Source: JACDCA01 sp963810305
Lineage (GTDB): Bacteria; Acidobacteriota; Vicinamibacteria; Vicinamibacterales; 2-12-FULL-66-21
Direction of reading: 5' to 3'
Assembly: GCA_963810305.1 (NCBI GenBank)
Contig: CAWEMY010000018.1
Span: 110,131 to 174,130, forward strand
Length of the DNA stretch: 64,000 bases
Shown: piece after piece, positions 39,739 to 47,327 of the stretch
Layout: each line of letters begins with the position of its first letter
Position numbering within the stretch: the first letter of the stretch is position 1
The notes under the pieces: generated by a model
The model's input: the letters and a program-made list of their open reading frames with translations, nothing else
Databases searched by the model: none
Told to the model about the DNA's origin: nothing
Program-made: the position numbers and the translations under genes

Positions 39739-39765
39739 TCAAGGTATAAATATCTGGTGCGAGCC

Positions 39766-40161
39766 CTAAATGCGACGCAACCGGCCAACCCGGTAGCGTC
39801 TCTCGCGGCCGGGTCCGACGAGCAAGGACAATGCGAAGCTGACCACGGTGATTATCAACGCCCCGACGAAGGCCGCGCCGAACCCGTCGACGTGGAACCG
39901 CAGACCAAACAGATCCGAAGTGGCGCTCGTGAGCCACAGCATGATGGCGTTCAGCACAAACGTGAAGAGCCCGAGGGTGAGGAGCAGGAACGGCAGCGTC
40001 AGCACGAAGAGAATCGGGCGGATCACGGCGTTCAGGGCGCCGAAGACGAGGGCGACCGCGAACACGAGCCACCAGTCCCCCTCGAACGAGATGCCCGGCA
40101 CGAGCCGGATCGCCGCCCAAAGTGCCGCCGCATTGATCAGCAGACGCGTGACGAAGCGCAT
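39766..40161 (-). CDS. Phage-holin-family-like small membrane protein
   Basis: 131 residues with four hydrophobic helices. It matches the widespread 'phage holin family / membrane protein of unknown function' group: MRFVTRLLINAAALWAAIRLVPGI, VFGALNAVIRPILFVLTLPFLLLTLGLFTFVLNAIMLWL (in pieces), FGAAFVGALIITVVSFAL. Despite the name, chromosomal members are not prophage parts and their function is unknown. It lies 55 bp upstream of the PadR promoter on the same strand and is separated from it by an AT-rich stretch. No phage genes are nearby. Confidence 0.85.
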   Translation of the reverse strand: MRFVTRLLINAAALWAAIRLVPGISFEGDWWLVFAVALVFGALNAVIRPILFVLTLPFLLLTLGLFTFVLNAIMLWLTSATSDLFGLRFHVDGFGAAFVGALIITVVSFALSLLVGPGRERRYRVGRLRRI

Positions 40162-40284
40162 TTGTTATTCCCTACGATAGATCACCCCGGCGCGTTCAGT
40201 TGAAACGGGCCGGGTGGCGGGTGCCGGGGTGCCTGGCACCCGTGCTTGACATCGTCGGAAGGCAACCGGTTTACTTGGCTGAAA

Positions 40285-41766
40285 ATGACGATCCAGGTTG
40301 CCGCCGGCGACGGGGCGCCAGAGACCCGGAAGGGGTTCGAAGCGTATGCGCTCGGTGAGCCGTACGACGAAATGTTCGCCAGCCATGGCGTCGCGCGGAG
40401 CCAGTACGCCGAGATCTGGGCGCGTCTTCGCGAGCTGGATCCCGCCAGGCTGCACGAGCGCCAGGCGGCGGCAGACCTCGCCTTCCTGCACCAGGGCATC
40501 ACGTTCACCGTCTACGGCAAGAGCGAAGGCACCGAGCGCATCTTTCCCTACGATCTGATTCCGCGGATCATCACCGCGACCGAGTGGCAGGTGATCGAGC
40601 GCGGCCTCACCCAGCGCCTGACGGCCCTCAATCTTTTTCTGAAAGACCTCTACAGCGAGGCGCGCGTGCTGGCCGACGGGATCGTGCCGCGGCATCTCGT
40701 CTACAGCTGCAAGCACTTTCGCCGCGAGATGCAGGGCGTCCGGGTACCACGCGACATCTACGTCGCTGTCGCCGGCACCGACCTCGTGCGGGTGCCTGAC
40801 GGCGGATTCGCCGTGCTCGAAGACAACCTCCGGGTCCCGAGCGGCGTCAGCTACATGCTGACGAACCGGCAGGTGATCAAACGGACCTTCCCGACACTCT
40901 TCAACCGATACAACGTCCGGCCGGTGGACCACTACGGCCAGGCACTGCTGGCCTCACTCAGGGCGCTGGCGCCACAGCACTGCGTCGATCCGGAGATCGT
41001 CCTGCTGACGCCAGGCGTCTTCAACTCGGCGTACTTCGAGCACACGTTCCTCGCCCGCCAGATGGGCATCGAGCTCGTCGAAGGACGGGATCTCTTCGTT
41101 CACGACAATGTCGTGTACATGCGTACGACGGCTGGGCCGCGGCGCGTCGACGTGATTTACCGGCGCATCGACGACGACTTCCTCGATCCGCTGGCGTTCA
41201 GGCCGGACAGCACGCTCGGCGTCCCGGGACTGTTCAATGCGTATCGCGCCGGCAACGTCTCGCTGACCAACAGCATCGGGACCGGCGTGGCGGACGACAA
41301 GGCGCTTTACGCATATGTGCCGGCACTGATTCGGTATTACCTGGGCGAGGACGCGATTCTTCCGAACGTCCATACCTGGGTTCTGTCCAACGAGAGCGAT
41401 CGGAAGTACGTGCTCGAGCATCTCGACGAGCTGGTCGTCAAGGCGGTCGGCGAATCCGGGGGATACGGCATGCTGATCGGGCCACACAGCACGGCAGCCG
41501 AGCGCGATGAGTTCAGACGGTTGATCCTTGACGATCCGCGAAACTACATCGCGCAGCCCACGCTCGCGCTCTCGACTGCACCGTGCTTCGTCGACGGCCG
41601 AATCGAGCCGCGCCATGTCGATCTGCGCCCGTACATCCTGTGCGGCGAGAAGGTGGTGATCGCGCCCGGTGGCCTCACGCGAGTGGCGCTCCGCAGGGGA
41701 TCCCTCGTGGTCAACTCATCGCAGGGGGGCGGCAGCAAGGATACGTGGGTCCTGAGCGAGCACTGA
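40285..41766 (+). CDS. Circularly permuted ATP-grasp family protein (DUF404/DUF407)
   Basis: 493 residues from ATG 40285. An in-frame upstream GTG-type start near 40246 adds 13 residues and is less likely. Family signatures: FEAYALGEPYDEMFASHGVAR, QGITFTVYGKSEGTERIFPYDLIPRII, EDNLRVPSGVSYMLTNRQVIKR, LTPGVFNSAYFEHTFLARQMGIELVEGRDL, YRRIDDDFLDPLAFRPDSTLGV, NSIGTGVADDKALYAYVPALIRYYLGED, and VVKAVGESGGYGMLIGPHST. These proteins are predicted ATP-dependent amide or peptide ligases. It is followed after 2 bp by the alpha-E gene and then the transglutaminase-like gene, the conserved three-gene set. Confidence 0.92.
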   Translation: MTIQVAAGDGAPETRKGFEAYALGEPYDEMFASHGVARSQYAEIWARLRELDPARLHERQAAADLAFLHQGITFTVYGKSEGTERIFPYDLIPRIITATEWQVIERGLTQRLTALNLFLKDLYSEARVLADGIVPRHLVYSCKHFRREMQGVRVPRDIYVAVAGTDLVRVPDGGFAVLEDNLRVPSGVSYMLTNRQVIKRTFPTLFNRYNVRPVDHYGQALLASLRALAPQHCVDPEIVLLTPGVFNSAYFEHTFLARQMGIELVEGRDLFVHDNVVYMRTTAGPRRVDVIYRRIDDDFLDPLAFRPDSTLGVPGLFNAYRAGNVSLTNSIGTGVADDKALYAYVPALIRYYLGEDAILPNVHTWVLSNESDRKYVLEHLDELVVKAVGESGGYGMLIGPHSTAAERDEFRRLILDDPRNYIAQPTLALSTAPCFVDGRIEPRHVDLRPYILCGEKVVIAPGGLTRVALRRGSLVVNSSQGGGSKDTWVLSEH

Positions 41767-41768
41767 AG

Positions 41769-42728
41769 ATGCTTTCGCGCGTCGCCGACAGCTTGTACTG
41801 GATGAGCCGCTATCTCGAGCGGGCGGAGCACACCGCACGCGTGGTCAGCGTCAATCTGAACCTGACATTCGATCGGGCGCCAACCGAGCTGGCGCGTCAC
41901 TGGGGCCGGCTGCTCGCGAGTCTTCGTCTGCCGCCGTCGGTCGCCACGGCGGGTCCTCTGGTGGACGCCACCGTGGGAACCACACTCGATCTCGCCAACC
42001 GCGATTCCATCGCCGCATGTCTCGCAGCGGCGCGCGAGAATGCGCGGCAGGTCCGAGAGCAGATCAGTTCCGAGATGTGGGAGGAGCTGAACCGGTTGTA
42101 TCTGAACGTGCAGCAGACCGACGTGATCGACACATCCCGGCCGGAACGCATGGACAGCTTTTTCCGGTCCGTGATCGACGGCATTCACCTGTTTCAGGGT
42201 GTCACCGATGCCACACTGCCCCACGGCGAAGGCTACCGCTTCATCGAGCTGGGTCGGTATCTGGAGCGAGCGGGCGCGACCGCGGCGCTCCTCGACCTGC
42301 ATTACCGCGACTTCGCGGACTCGTCGAGGCACCCAACCGATATCGGAGAGCTGGTCGAGTGGGCGGGGCTGCTGAAAGCCTGTCACGCCTTCGAGGCGTA
42401 CTGCCAGCGGTTCACCGCCGATATCGACGCGGCACGCGTCGCGGAGTTTCTCATCCTCGACGAAGACTTCCCGCGATCGCTCCGCTTTGCCGGAGCTCGT
42501 ATCGAAACGGCCCTGGCCGCCGTGCTCGAAGACACCGCCCGCCCGCGAGGCGACGCCGAGCGGCTCGCCGGCCGCCTGCGGGCGTCGCTGGATTTCTGCC
42601 AGCTCGACGAGGTGCTGGCGAATCCCGCCGCGTTTCTGCAGGACATCGCCCGTCAGACCAACGACATCAACGAGGCGGTGCACCGACAATACGTCGACTA
42701 CCCTGTCGAGGCTGGTCTGCCGGCCTAG
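41769..42728 (+). CDS. Alpha-E domain protein (DUF403)
   Basis: 319 residues from ATG 41769 (MLSRVADSLYWMSRYLERAEHTARVV), an almost invariant family start. The helical domain continues with NLYLNVQQTD-like LNRLYLNVQQTDVI, FFRSVIDGIHLFQGVTDATLPHGEGYRFIELGRYLERAGATA and FLILDEDFPRSLRFAGARI (in pieces). The function is unproven; the family accompanies circularly permuted ATP-grasp and transglutaminase-like proteins and may be a partner or second catalytic component. Reading frames extending further upstream are overlaps with the ATP-grasp gene. The transglutaminase-like gene starts 25 bp downstream. Confidence 0.92.
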   Translation: MLSRVADSLYWMSRYLERAEHTARVVSVNLNLTFDRAPTELARHWGRLLASLRLPPSVATAGPLVDATVGTTLDLANRDSIAACLAAARENARQVREQISSEMWEELNRLYLNVQQTDVIDTSRPERMDSFFRSVIDGIHLFQGVTDATLPHGEGYRFIELGRYLERAGATAALLDLHYRDFADSSRHPTDIGELVEWAGLLKACHAFEAYCQRFTADIDAARVAEFLILDEDFPRSLRFAGARIETALAAVLEDTARPRGDAERLAGRLRASLDFCQLDEVLANPAAFLQDIARQTNDINEAVHRQYVDYPVEAGLPA

Positions 42729-42753
42729 GTCCACGTCCGACACACGAACTCGC

Positions 42754-43732
42754 ATGCGTTACGCGATCACGCACCTCACTCGGTTCGACTACGACTCGCC
42801 GGTCAGCGAAAGTCACATGGAAGTACGGATGCAGCCGCGCACCGGCGAACGGCAGACCTGCCTGCGATACCTACTCGACGTCGAGCCGCGCGCCCGGCCG
42901 CACGCCTTCCGCGACCATCTTTCGAACTGGGTCGATTACTTCAGTGTTCCCTCGCGCCACCAGTCGCTCAGTATCACGGCGCGCGCCGACGTTCAGGTCG
43001 AGCCTCCCGCGGAACTTCCTCAGTCGTTGGACACCGGCGCATGGCGCGAGGTTGACGAATGGTCCCGGCATGACGCGCATTGGGACCTGCGTCAGCCAAG
43101 CAGCTTCGCGGTGTGGAGCGCCGGCGCTGATCGCCTATGCGGACTCGATCGGTGCGGCGCGCGGGCGATCGACCGATCCGCTGTCGACGGCGCGGGACAT
43201 CACGTCCGCAGTCCATCGGGATTTCCAATATGAGCCCGAGAGCACCCGCGTGAATTCGACCATCGACGAGGCGCTTGGCTCGCGCAAAGGCGTCTGCCAG
43301 GACCTCTCGCACATCGCGGTCGCGCTGCTTCGCCGGCTGGACCTGCCGGCCCGCTATGTCAGCGGCTACCTGGCGCCAGCGGCGAGCGACCTGGATGGAG
43401 GCGCGGCGTCCAGCGCAACCCACGCATGGGTCGAAGTGCTGCTGCCGCAACTCGGATGGGTCGGGTTCGATCCCACGAACGACATCGAGGCCGGCGAGCG
43501 GCACGTTCGGGTGGCGGTCGGACGCGACTATGCCGACGTGCCGCCGGCGCGCGGCGTGTGCAAAGGGATGGCCGGCAGCACGCTGACCGTCACGGTCAGC
43601 ATCATTCCGAGCGAACCGTCGGAGTCGTTGCCGCCGTTCATACCCGGCGCGGCGACGTCGATCTCCCAGATACCATCCGGGATCGAGATGACCGATCGGC
43701 AATCCCTACAGCAGCAGCAACAGCAGCAGTAG
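42754..43732 (+). CDS. Transglutaminase-like protein with C-terminal polyglutamine tail, one frameshift
   Basis: About 325 residues from ATG 42754 after joining two frames. The bacterial transglutaminase N-terminal domain is clear (MRYAITHLTRFDYDSPVSESHMEVRMQPR). After a +1 break near 43120 (one extra G in TGGAGCGCC) it continues ALIAYADSIGAARG. The papain-like catalytic triad is visible: Cys in SRKGVCQDLSHIAVALLR, His in SSATHAWVEVLLP, and Asp in WVGFDPTND. The protein ends RQSLQQQQQQQ, encoded by CAG x3, CAA, CAG x3 (43709-43729). Fold members can be proteases, ligases or cross-linkers. Last gene of the three-gene set. Confidence 0.88.
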
Positions 43733-43749
43733 CGCCAACCATAACAATC

Positions 43750-43768
43750 ATCACCTCGGTCAGGTGAT
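43750..43768. terminator. Bidirectional hairpin between convergent genes
   Basis: ATCACCT-CGGTC-AGGTGAT, a perfect 7-bp stem with 5-base loop, in the 44 bp between the transglutaminase-like stop and the convergent DinB stop. No long T-run on either side. Confidence 0.5.
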
Positions 43769-43776
43769 CCGACCGC

Positions 43777-44331
43777 TTACTTGCTCCAGGGGGGCACGAC
43801 GTTGTTCGAGCGCGCGTAGGCGATCAGCTGCCCCAGATGTTCGTGCAGATGGCTCACGGCCATGATCCACATCCCTCGGTTGGTGTTCTTCTGCCCGAAC
43901 ATCTCGATCGGGTCGTTCAGTTTCGCCTCAGGGACCGCCGCCAGCGTGGACTTCAGGAACGCGAACGACTTCTGGACCTCCGCTAAGAGCGTCTCACCGG
44001 TGAGCGGCTTCTTCTCGTATGCGGCGGCGGTCTTGTACTCCTTCGTGATCCCGGTCTCGGCGGGGGCGGCAGTCCCCATCACCGCCGGGAAAAAGTAATT
44101 GTCGGCGGCGACGTGCATCAGGACTTCTGCCGTCGATCGCACGCCCTTCGCCGGCCTCCACTCGTGCGCCGGAGCGGGCATCGCCTTGGCCAGATCCATC
44201 ATCTTCTTTTCCACATCGGCAACGTCGCGAATGAGCTCGCCCATGACGCCTTCGCGCGACTGCGCTCCGGCCGGAACGGCAAGACCAAGCAGCATCGCTG
44301 CAACCGTGATCAGGTAGCTGAACTGACGCAT
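43777..44331 (-). CDS. Secreted DinB-family protein
   Basis: 184 residues. Signal peptide 1-23 (MRQFSYLITVAAMLLGLAVPAGA). The four-helix DinB fold has the metal-site histidine pattern: H in STAEVLMHVAADNYFF and the HLHEH cluster in MAVSHLHEHLGQLIAYAR. Metal-dependent thiol-transferase or hydrolase activity is possible; exported DinB proteins are frequent in Acidobacteriota and mostly uncharacterised. It converges with the ATP-grasp cluster. The start region diverges from the small membrane protein gene at 44415, with 83 bp between and no strong promoter elements seen. Confidence 0.85.
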   Translation of the reverse strand: MRQFSYLITVAAMLLGLAVPAGAQSREGVMGELIRDVADVEKKMMDLAKAMPAPAHEWRPAKGVRSTAEVLMHVAADNYFFPAVMGTAAPAETGITKEYKTAAAYEKKPLTGETLLAEVQKSFAFLKSTLAAVPEAKLNDPIEMFGQKNTNRGMWIMAVSHLHEHLGQLIAYARSNNVVPPWSK

Positions 44332-44414
44332 AAAACCTCCAATGAGAATCCCCGGACTCGAGGTGAGGATTCTATATCGACCGTGGTGCGCATCATTTCG
44401 CGTACGATTCGGGG

Positions 44415-44639
44415 ATGCCTGACGTGAAGTCGCCTGGAGTCGCTGCGGTGCTCAGCGCGCTCATCCCCGGTATCGGACAGTTCTATAACGGTGATTTTCT
44501 GCGCGGCATTTTCTGGCTGATCGTCACGCCGGGACTGTGGATCGGCTCTGGCGGGATGCTGGGATGGATCTGCCACGTCATTGCCGCGATAACCGCACAC
44601 AGCCGAGCGCAGAAGAAGAACCGCGCGCTGGTGGCATAG
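44415..44639 (+). CDS. Small TM2-like membrane protein
   Basis: 74 residues. AAVLSALIPGIGQFYNGDFLRGIFWLIVTPGLWIG resembles the TM2-domain pattern, in which a G-x-G-Q-F/H-Y-N-G loop joins two helices; a second helix is GWICHVIAAITAHSRAQ. The C-terminus is basic. Function unknown; members are often envelope or sensor proteins. The stop is 4 bp before the serine hydrolase start, so they are probably co-transcribed. Confidence 0.75.
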   Translation: MPDVKSPGVAAVLSALIPGIGQFYNGDFLRGIFWLIVTPGLWIGSGGMLGWICHVIAAITAHSRAQKKNRALVA

Positions 44640-44643
44640 CCCC

Positions 44644-45840
44644 ATGCCCATCCTGCCGCACCGGCGCCTCCCCTTGTCGCTCGCGACTCTCCTCGCGGTC
44701 ACATCCGTCTCACTGCTGGCACAGCCTCGTCAGGTATGGCCCACTGCCGGCTGGACGAAAGCTGCCCCGCAGTCGCAGGGGATCAACGCCGCCCGATTCG
44801 CCGAGCTCGATCGAGATGTCGAAAGCGGCGTTTACGGCAACATCGACCGGATGCTCGTCGTCCGCGGCGGCCACCTCGTCATCGACGAGCGCTACGCTCG
44901 CGACTATCGGGCGATCAGCCGCGGGCAGAAGGGTCCGCTCGGCTGCGGCGAAGGATGCAGCGATCCCGCGGCGATGAACGAGTTCAACTACCTGCATCCC
45001 AACTGGCATCCCTACTACCAGGGACGCGACGTCCACACGCTCCAGTCGGTCACGAAATCCATCGCAGCCACGATCGTCGGGATCGCCCTCGGGCAGAAGG
45101 AGATCGCGAGCGTTGAGATCCCGTTTCTGTCCTTCTTCAAGGATCGCAATCTCTCGAAAGTGGACCCTCAGCTTCACCAGGCTACGCTTCAGGATCTTCT
45201 GACCATGCGGTCGGGTATCGAGTGGCACGAGAGCGATCGGCCGCTCGACGAGACGAACACGACCTACCAGCTCGAGAAGAGCCCGGACTGGATTGCCTTC
45301 ACACTCGCCCAGCCGATGGACGCGGCGCCCGGAACGAAATGGAGCTACAACAGCGGCGGCAGCCAGTTGCTGTCCGGCATCATCCGCACGTCGACCGGAC
45401 GGTTCATTGACGACTACGCGACCGAGATGCTGTTCCGTCCGCTTGGCATCCGCGAGTTCCACTGGAAAAAGACGCCGACAGGACATCCGGATACGGAGGG
45501 GGGCTTGTACCTCTCAGCCGAGGACCTGGCGAAGATCGGACTGCTCTACCTCCGCGATGGTCAGTGGGAAGGCAAACGCATCCTGCCGCGAGGATTCGTC
45601 CGCGCCGCGACAACGCACCACGTGACCGGCTTGCAGGGAGGGTGGGACTACGGCTATCAGTGGTGGCTGACGTCACGCGGCGGTGAAGAGGTCTGGGCCG
45701 GCCGCGGCTTCGGCGGACAGTTCCTCATCGTCATCCCCTCCCGCGACATCGTCGGCGTCATCCACTCATGGAACGTCTTCGGCGCCAGGGCGCGGCCGAT
45801 CTTCGAACCATTCCTGTCGGCGCTGATGACTGATAACTGA
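44644..45840 (+). CDS. Secreted serine hydrolase, beta-lactamase class C family
   Basis: 398 residues. Signal peptide about 1-26 (LATLLAVTSVSLLAQ). Catalytic SxxK is S135-V-T-K138 in TLQSVTKSIAATIVG; the YxN-type motif is WSYNSGG near residue 234; the third motif is less clear, perhaps GRGFGGQ near 360. DLLTMRSGIEWHES is the usual family segment. Likely roles are peptidase or esterase rather than antibiotic resistance. The last codons (LMTDN) are translated from the start of the heptamer array at 45825, so the C-terminus depends on repeat sequence. Confidence 0.87.
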   Translation: MPILPHRRLPLSLATLLAVTSVSLLAQPRQVWPTAGWTKAAPQSQGINAARFAELDRDVESGVYGNIDRMLVVRGGHLVIDERYARDYRAISRGQKGPLGCGEGCSDPAAMNEFNYLHPNWHPYYQGRDVHTLQSVTKSIAATIVGIALGQKEIASVEIPFLSFFKDRNLSKVDPQLHQATLQDLLTMRSGIEWHESDRPLDETNTTYQLEKSPDWIAFTLAQPMDAAPGTKWSYNSGGSQLLSGIIRTSTGRFIDDYATEMLFRPLGIREFHWKKTPTGHPDTEGGLYLSAEDLAKIGLLYLRDGQWEGKRILPRGFVRAATTHHVTGLQGGWDYGYQWWLTSRGGEEVWAGRGFGGQFLIVIPSRDIVGVIHSWNVFGARARPIFEPFLSALMTDN

Positions 45841-45877
45841 CCACTGGCCATTGACCATTGACCACTGACTACTGAGG
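45825..45877. repeat. Heptamer tandem array, ACTGAT(A/G)/CCATTGA/CCACTGA units
   Basis: Units of about 7 bp: GACTGAT, AACTGAC, CACTGGC, CATTGAC, CATTGAC, CACTGAC, TACTGAG. The array overlaps the serine hydrolase stop and ends 15 bp before the ferredoxin reductase start. It shares an 18-nt run with the array at 13402, and its reverse complement resembles the array at 29858. Confidence 0.9.
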
Positions 45878-45891
45878 TACTCTCTTCTCCC

Positions 45892-47301
45892 ATGCCCGTC
45901 GGTACAAGTGAGTCTCCCCTGCGCGTTGCCGTCATTGGTTCGGGCCCCGCCGCGTTTTACGCTGTGGAACAGCTGTTCAAGAAACCATCGCTGGTGGCCG
46001 AGGTCGACATGTTCGAGCGGCTGCCGGCGCCGCACGGGCTCGTGCGCTACGGGGTCGCGCCCGACCACGCCAAGATCAAGAACGTCACACGCGCCTACGA
46101 CACCATCGCCGGTCATGCGCGGTTCCGCTTCTTCGGCAACGTCGAGTACGGCCGGCACATCACGCTGGCGGATCTGTCCCGCCATTATCACCAGGTAGTT
46201 TTCGCCACGGGCGCGCAGACCGACCGCCAGATGGGCATTCCCGGCGAGGACCTCGCCGGCAGCCACGCCGCGACGGAGTTCGTCGCCTGGTACAACGCCC
46301 ATCCCGATTACCAGAATTGTCAGTTCGATCTCTCGGTGGAGCGCGCTGCCGTCGTCGGCGTCGGCAATGTCGCGATCGACGTGGCGCGTATCCTGATGCG
46401 CACACCAGAGGAGCTCCTGAAGACCGATATCGCCACGCATGCGCTCGACGCGCTGCGGCACAGCAACATCCGCGAAGTCTTCCTCCTCGGGCGCCGCGGG
46501 CCGGCGCAGGCAGCCTTCACCAACCCGGAGGTAAAGGAGATCGGGGAAATGGAGGATGCCGACGTCATCGTCCGGCCCGACGAAGTGCAGTTGGATCCGC
46601 TGAGCCAGGCACAGGTCGACGCCGCGAATGACCGGGAGCTCACCCGGAAGATCGAGATCCTCCAAGGTTATGGTGCGCGGACGCCGGAGGATAAGCGGCG
46701 GCGTTTGCACGTGCGCTTCCTCGTCTCTCCCGTCGAGTTGATCGGCAACACAAGTGGCCGTGTGACAGCCATGCGTCTGGTGCGGAACCGGCTGGTGGCA
46801 TCAAACACGGGATCGCTGAACGCCGAGGCGACTGGTGAGTTCGAGGATCTCGAGGTGGGCCTCGTGTTCCGCTCGGTCGGATATCGCGGTGTGTCGCTGC
46901 CCGATGTGCCGTTCGACGAGCGCAAGGGCGTCGTCCCGAACGACAAGGGACGCGTCATCGACCCGGAATCGAAAAGCCAGGTACCTGGTGTCTACGTCAC
47001 CGGCTGGATCAAGCGCGGGCCGAGTGGCGTCATCGGCACCAACAAGCCGGACGCTGTAGAAACGGTGAACTCGATGATCGCCGACGTCGAGCAGCGGATG
47101 CACTGGCAACCTGCTCAGCCTGAACCTCAGGCCATAGAAGCCGTCGTCCTGGCACGCCAGCCGCTCGCCGTTACCTACGCGGATTGGCGCAGTCTCGATG
47201 CGCTGGAGTGCAGCAACGGTCAGGCCTGCGGCCGCCCGCGGGTAAAGTTCCCGTCCGTCGAAGAAATGCTCGCGGCTCTCGGACGGGCGGGAACTTACTA
47301 A
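45892..47301 (+). CDS. FAD-dependent ferredoxin--NADP reductase (FprA/adrenodoxin reductase type)
   Basis: 469 residues. FAD site: RVAVIGSGPAAFYAVEQLFK (GxGxxA). The pyridine-nucleotide region: AAVVGVGNVAIDVARIL and EVFLLGRRGPAQAAFTNPEVKEIGEM, characteristic of the adrenodoxin-reductase family. PAPHGLVRYGVAPDH and GVYVTGWIKRGPSGVIGTNK are also diagnostic. It moves electrons between NADPH and ferredoxin. No ferredoxin or P450 gene is nearby to indicate the partner. Convergent with the ankyrin gene, with a terminator-like hairpin between. Confidence 0.93.
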   Translation: MPVGTSESPLRVAVIGSGPAAFYAVEQLFKKPSLVAEVDMFERLPAPHGLVRYGVAPDHAKIKNVTRAYDTIAGHARFRFFGNVEYGRHITLADLSRHYHQVVFATGAQTDRQMGIPGEDLAGSHAATEFVAWYNAHPDYQNCQFDLSVERAAVVGVGNVAIDVARILMRTPEELLKTDIATHALDALRHSNIREVFLLGRRGPAQAAFTNPEVKEIGEMEDADVIVRPDEVQLDPLSQAQVDAANDRELTRKIEILQGYGARTPEDKRRRLHVRFLVSPVELIGNTSGRVTAMRLVRNRLVASNTGSLNAEATGEFEDLEVGLVFRSVGYRGVSLPDVPFDERKGVVPNDKGRVIDPESKSQVPGVYVTGWIKRGPSGVIGTNKPDAVETVNSMIADVEQRMHWQPAQPEPQAIEAVVLARQPLAVTYADWRSLDALECSNGQACGRPRVKFPSVEEMLAALGRAGTY

Positions 47302-47302
47302 T

Positions 47303-47320
47303 CGCGTCCCCGCGGACGCG
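47303..47320. terminator. Hairpin between convergent genes
   Basis: CGCGTCC-CCGC-GGACGCG, a 7-bp stem with a 4-base loop, in the 26-bp gap between the ferredoxin reductase stop and the ankyrin gene stop. A short TTCGATTTA tract follows on the plus strand. Confidence 0.55.
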
Positions 47321-47327
47321 CTTCGAT

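Noticed and set aside
39766..40161. Prophage remnant, from the 'phage holin' family name
   Set aside because: The family is common in chromosomes and no other phage gene is in the window.
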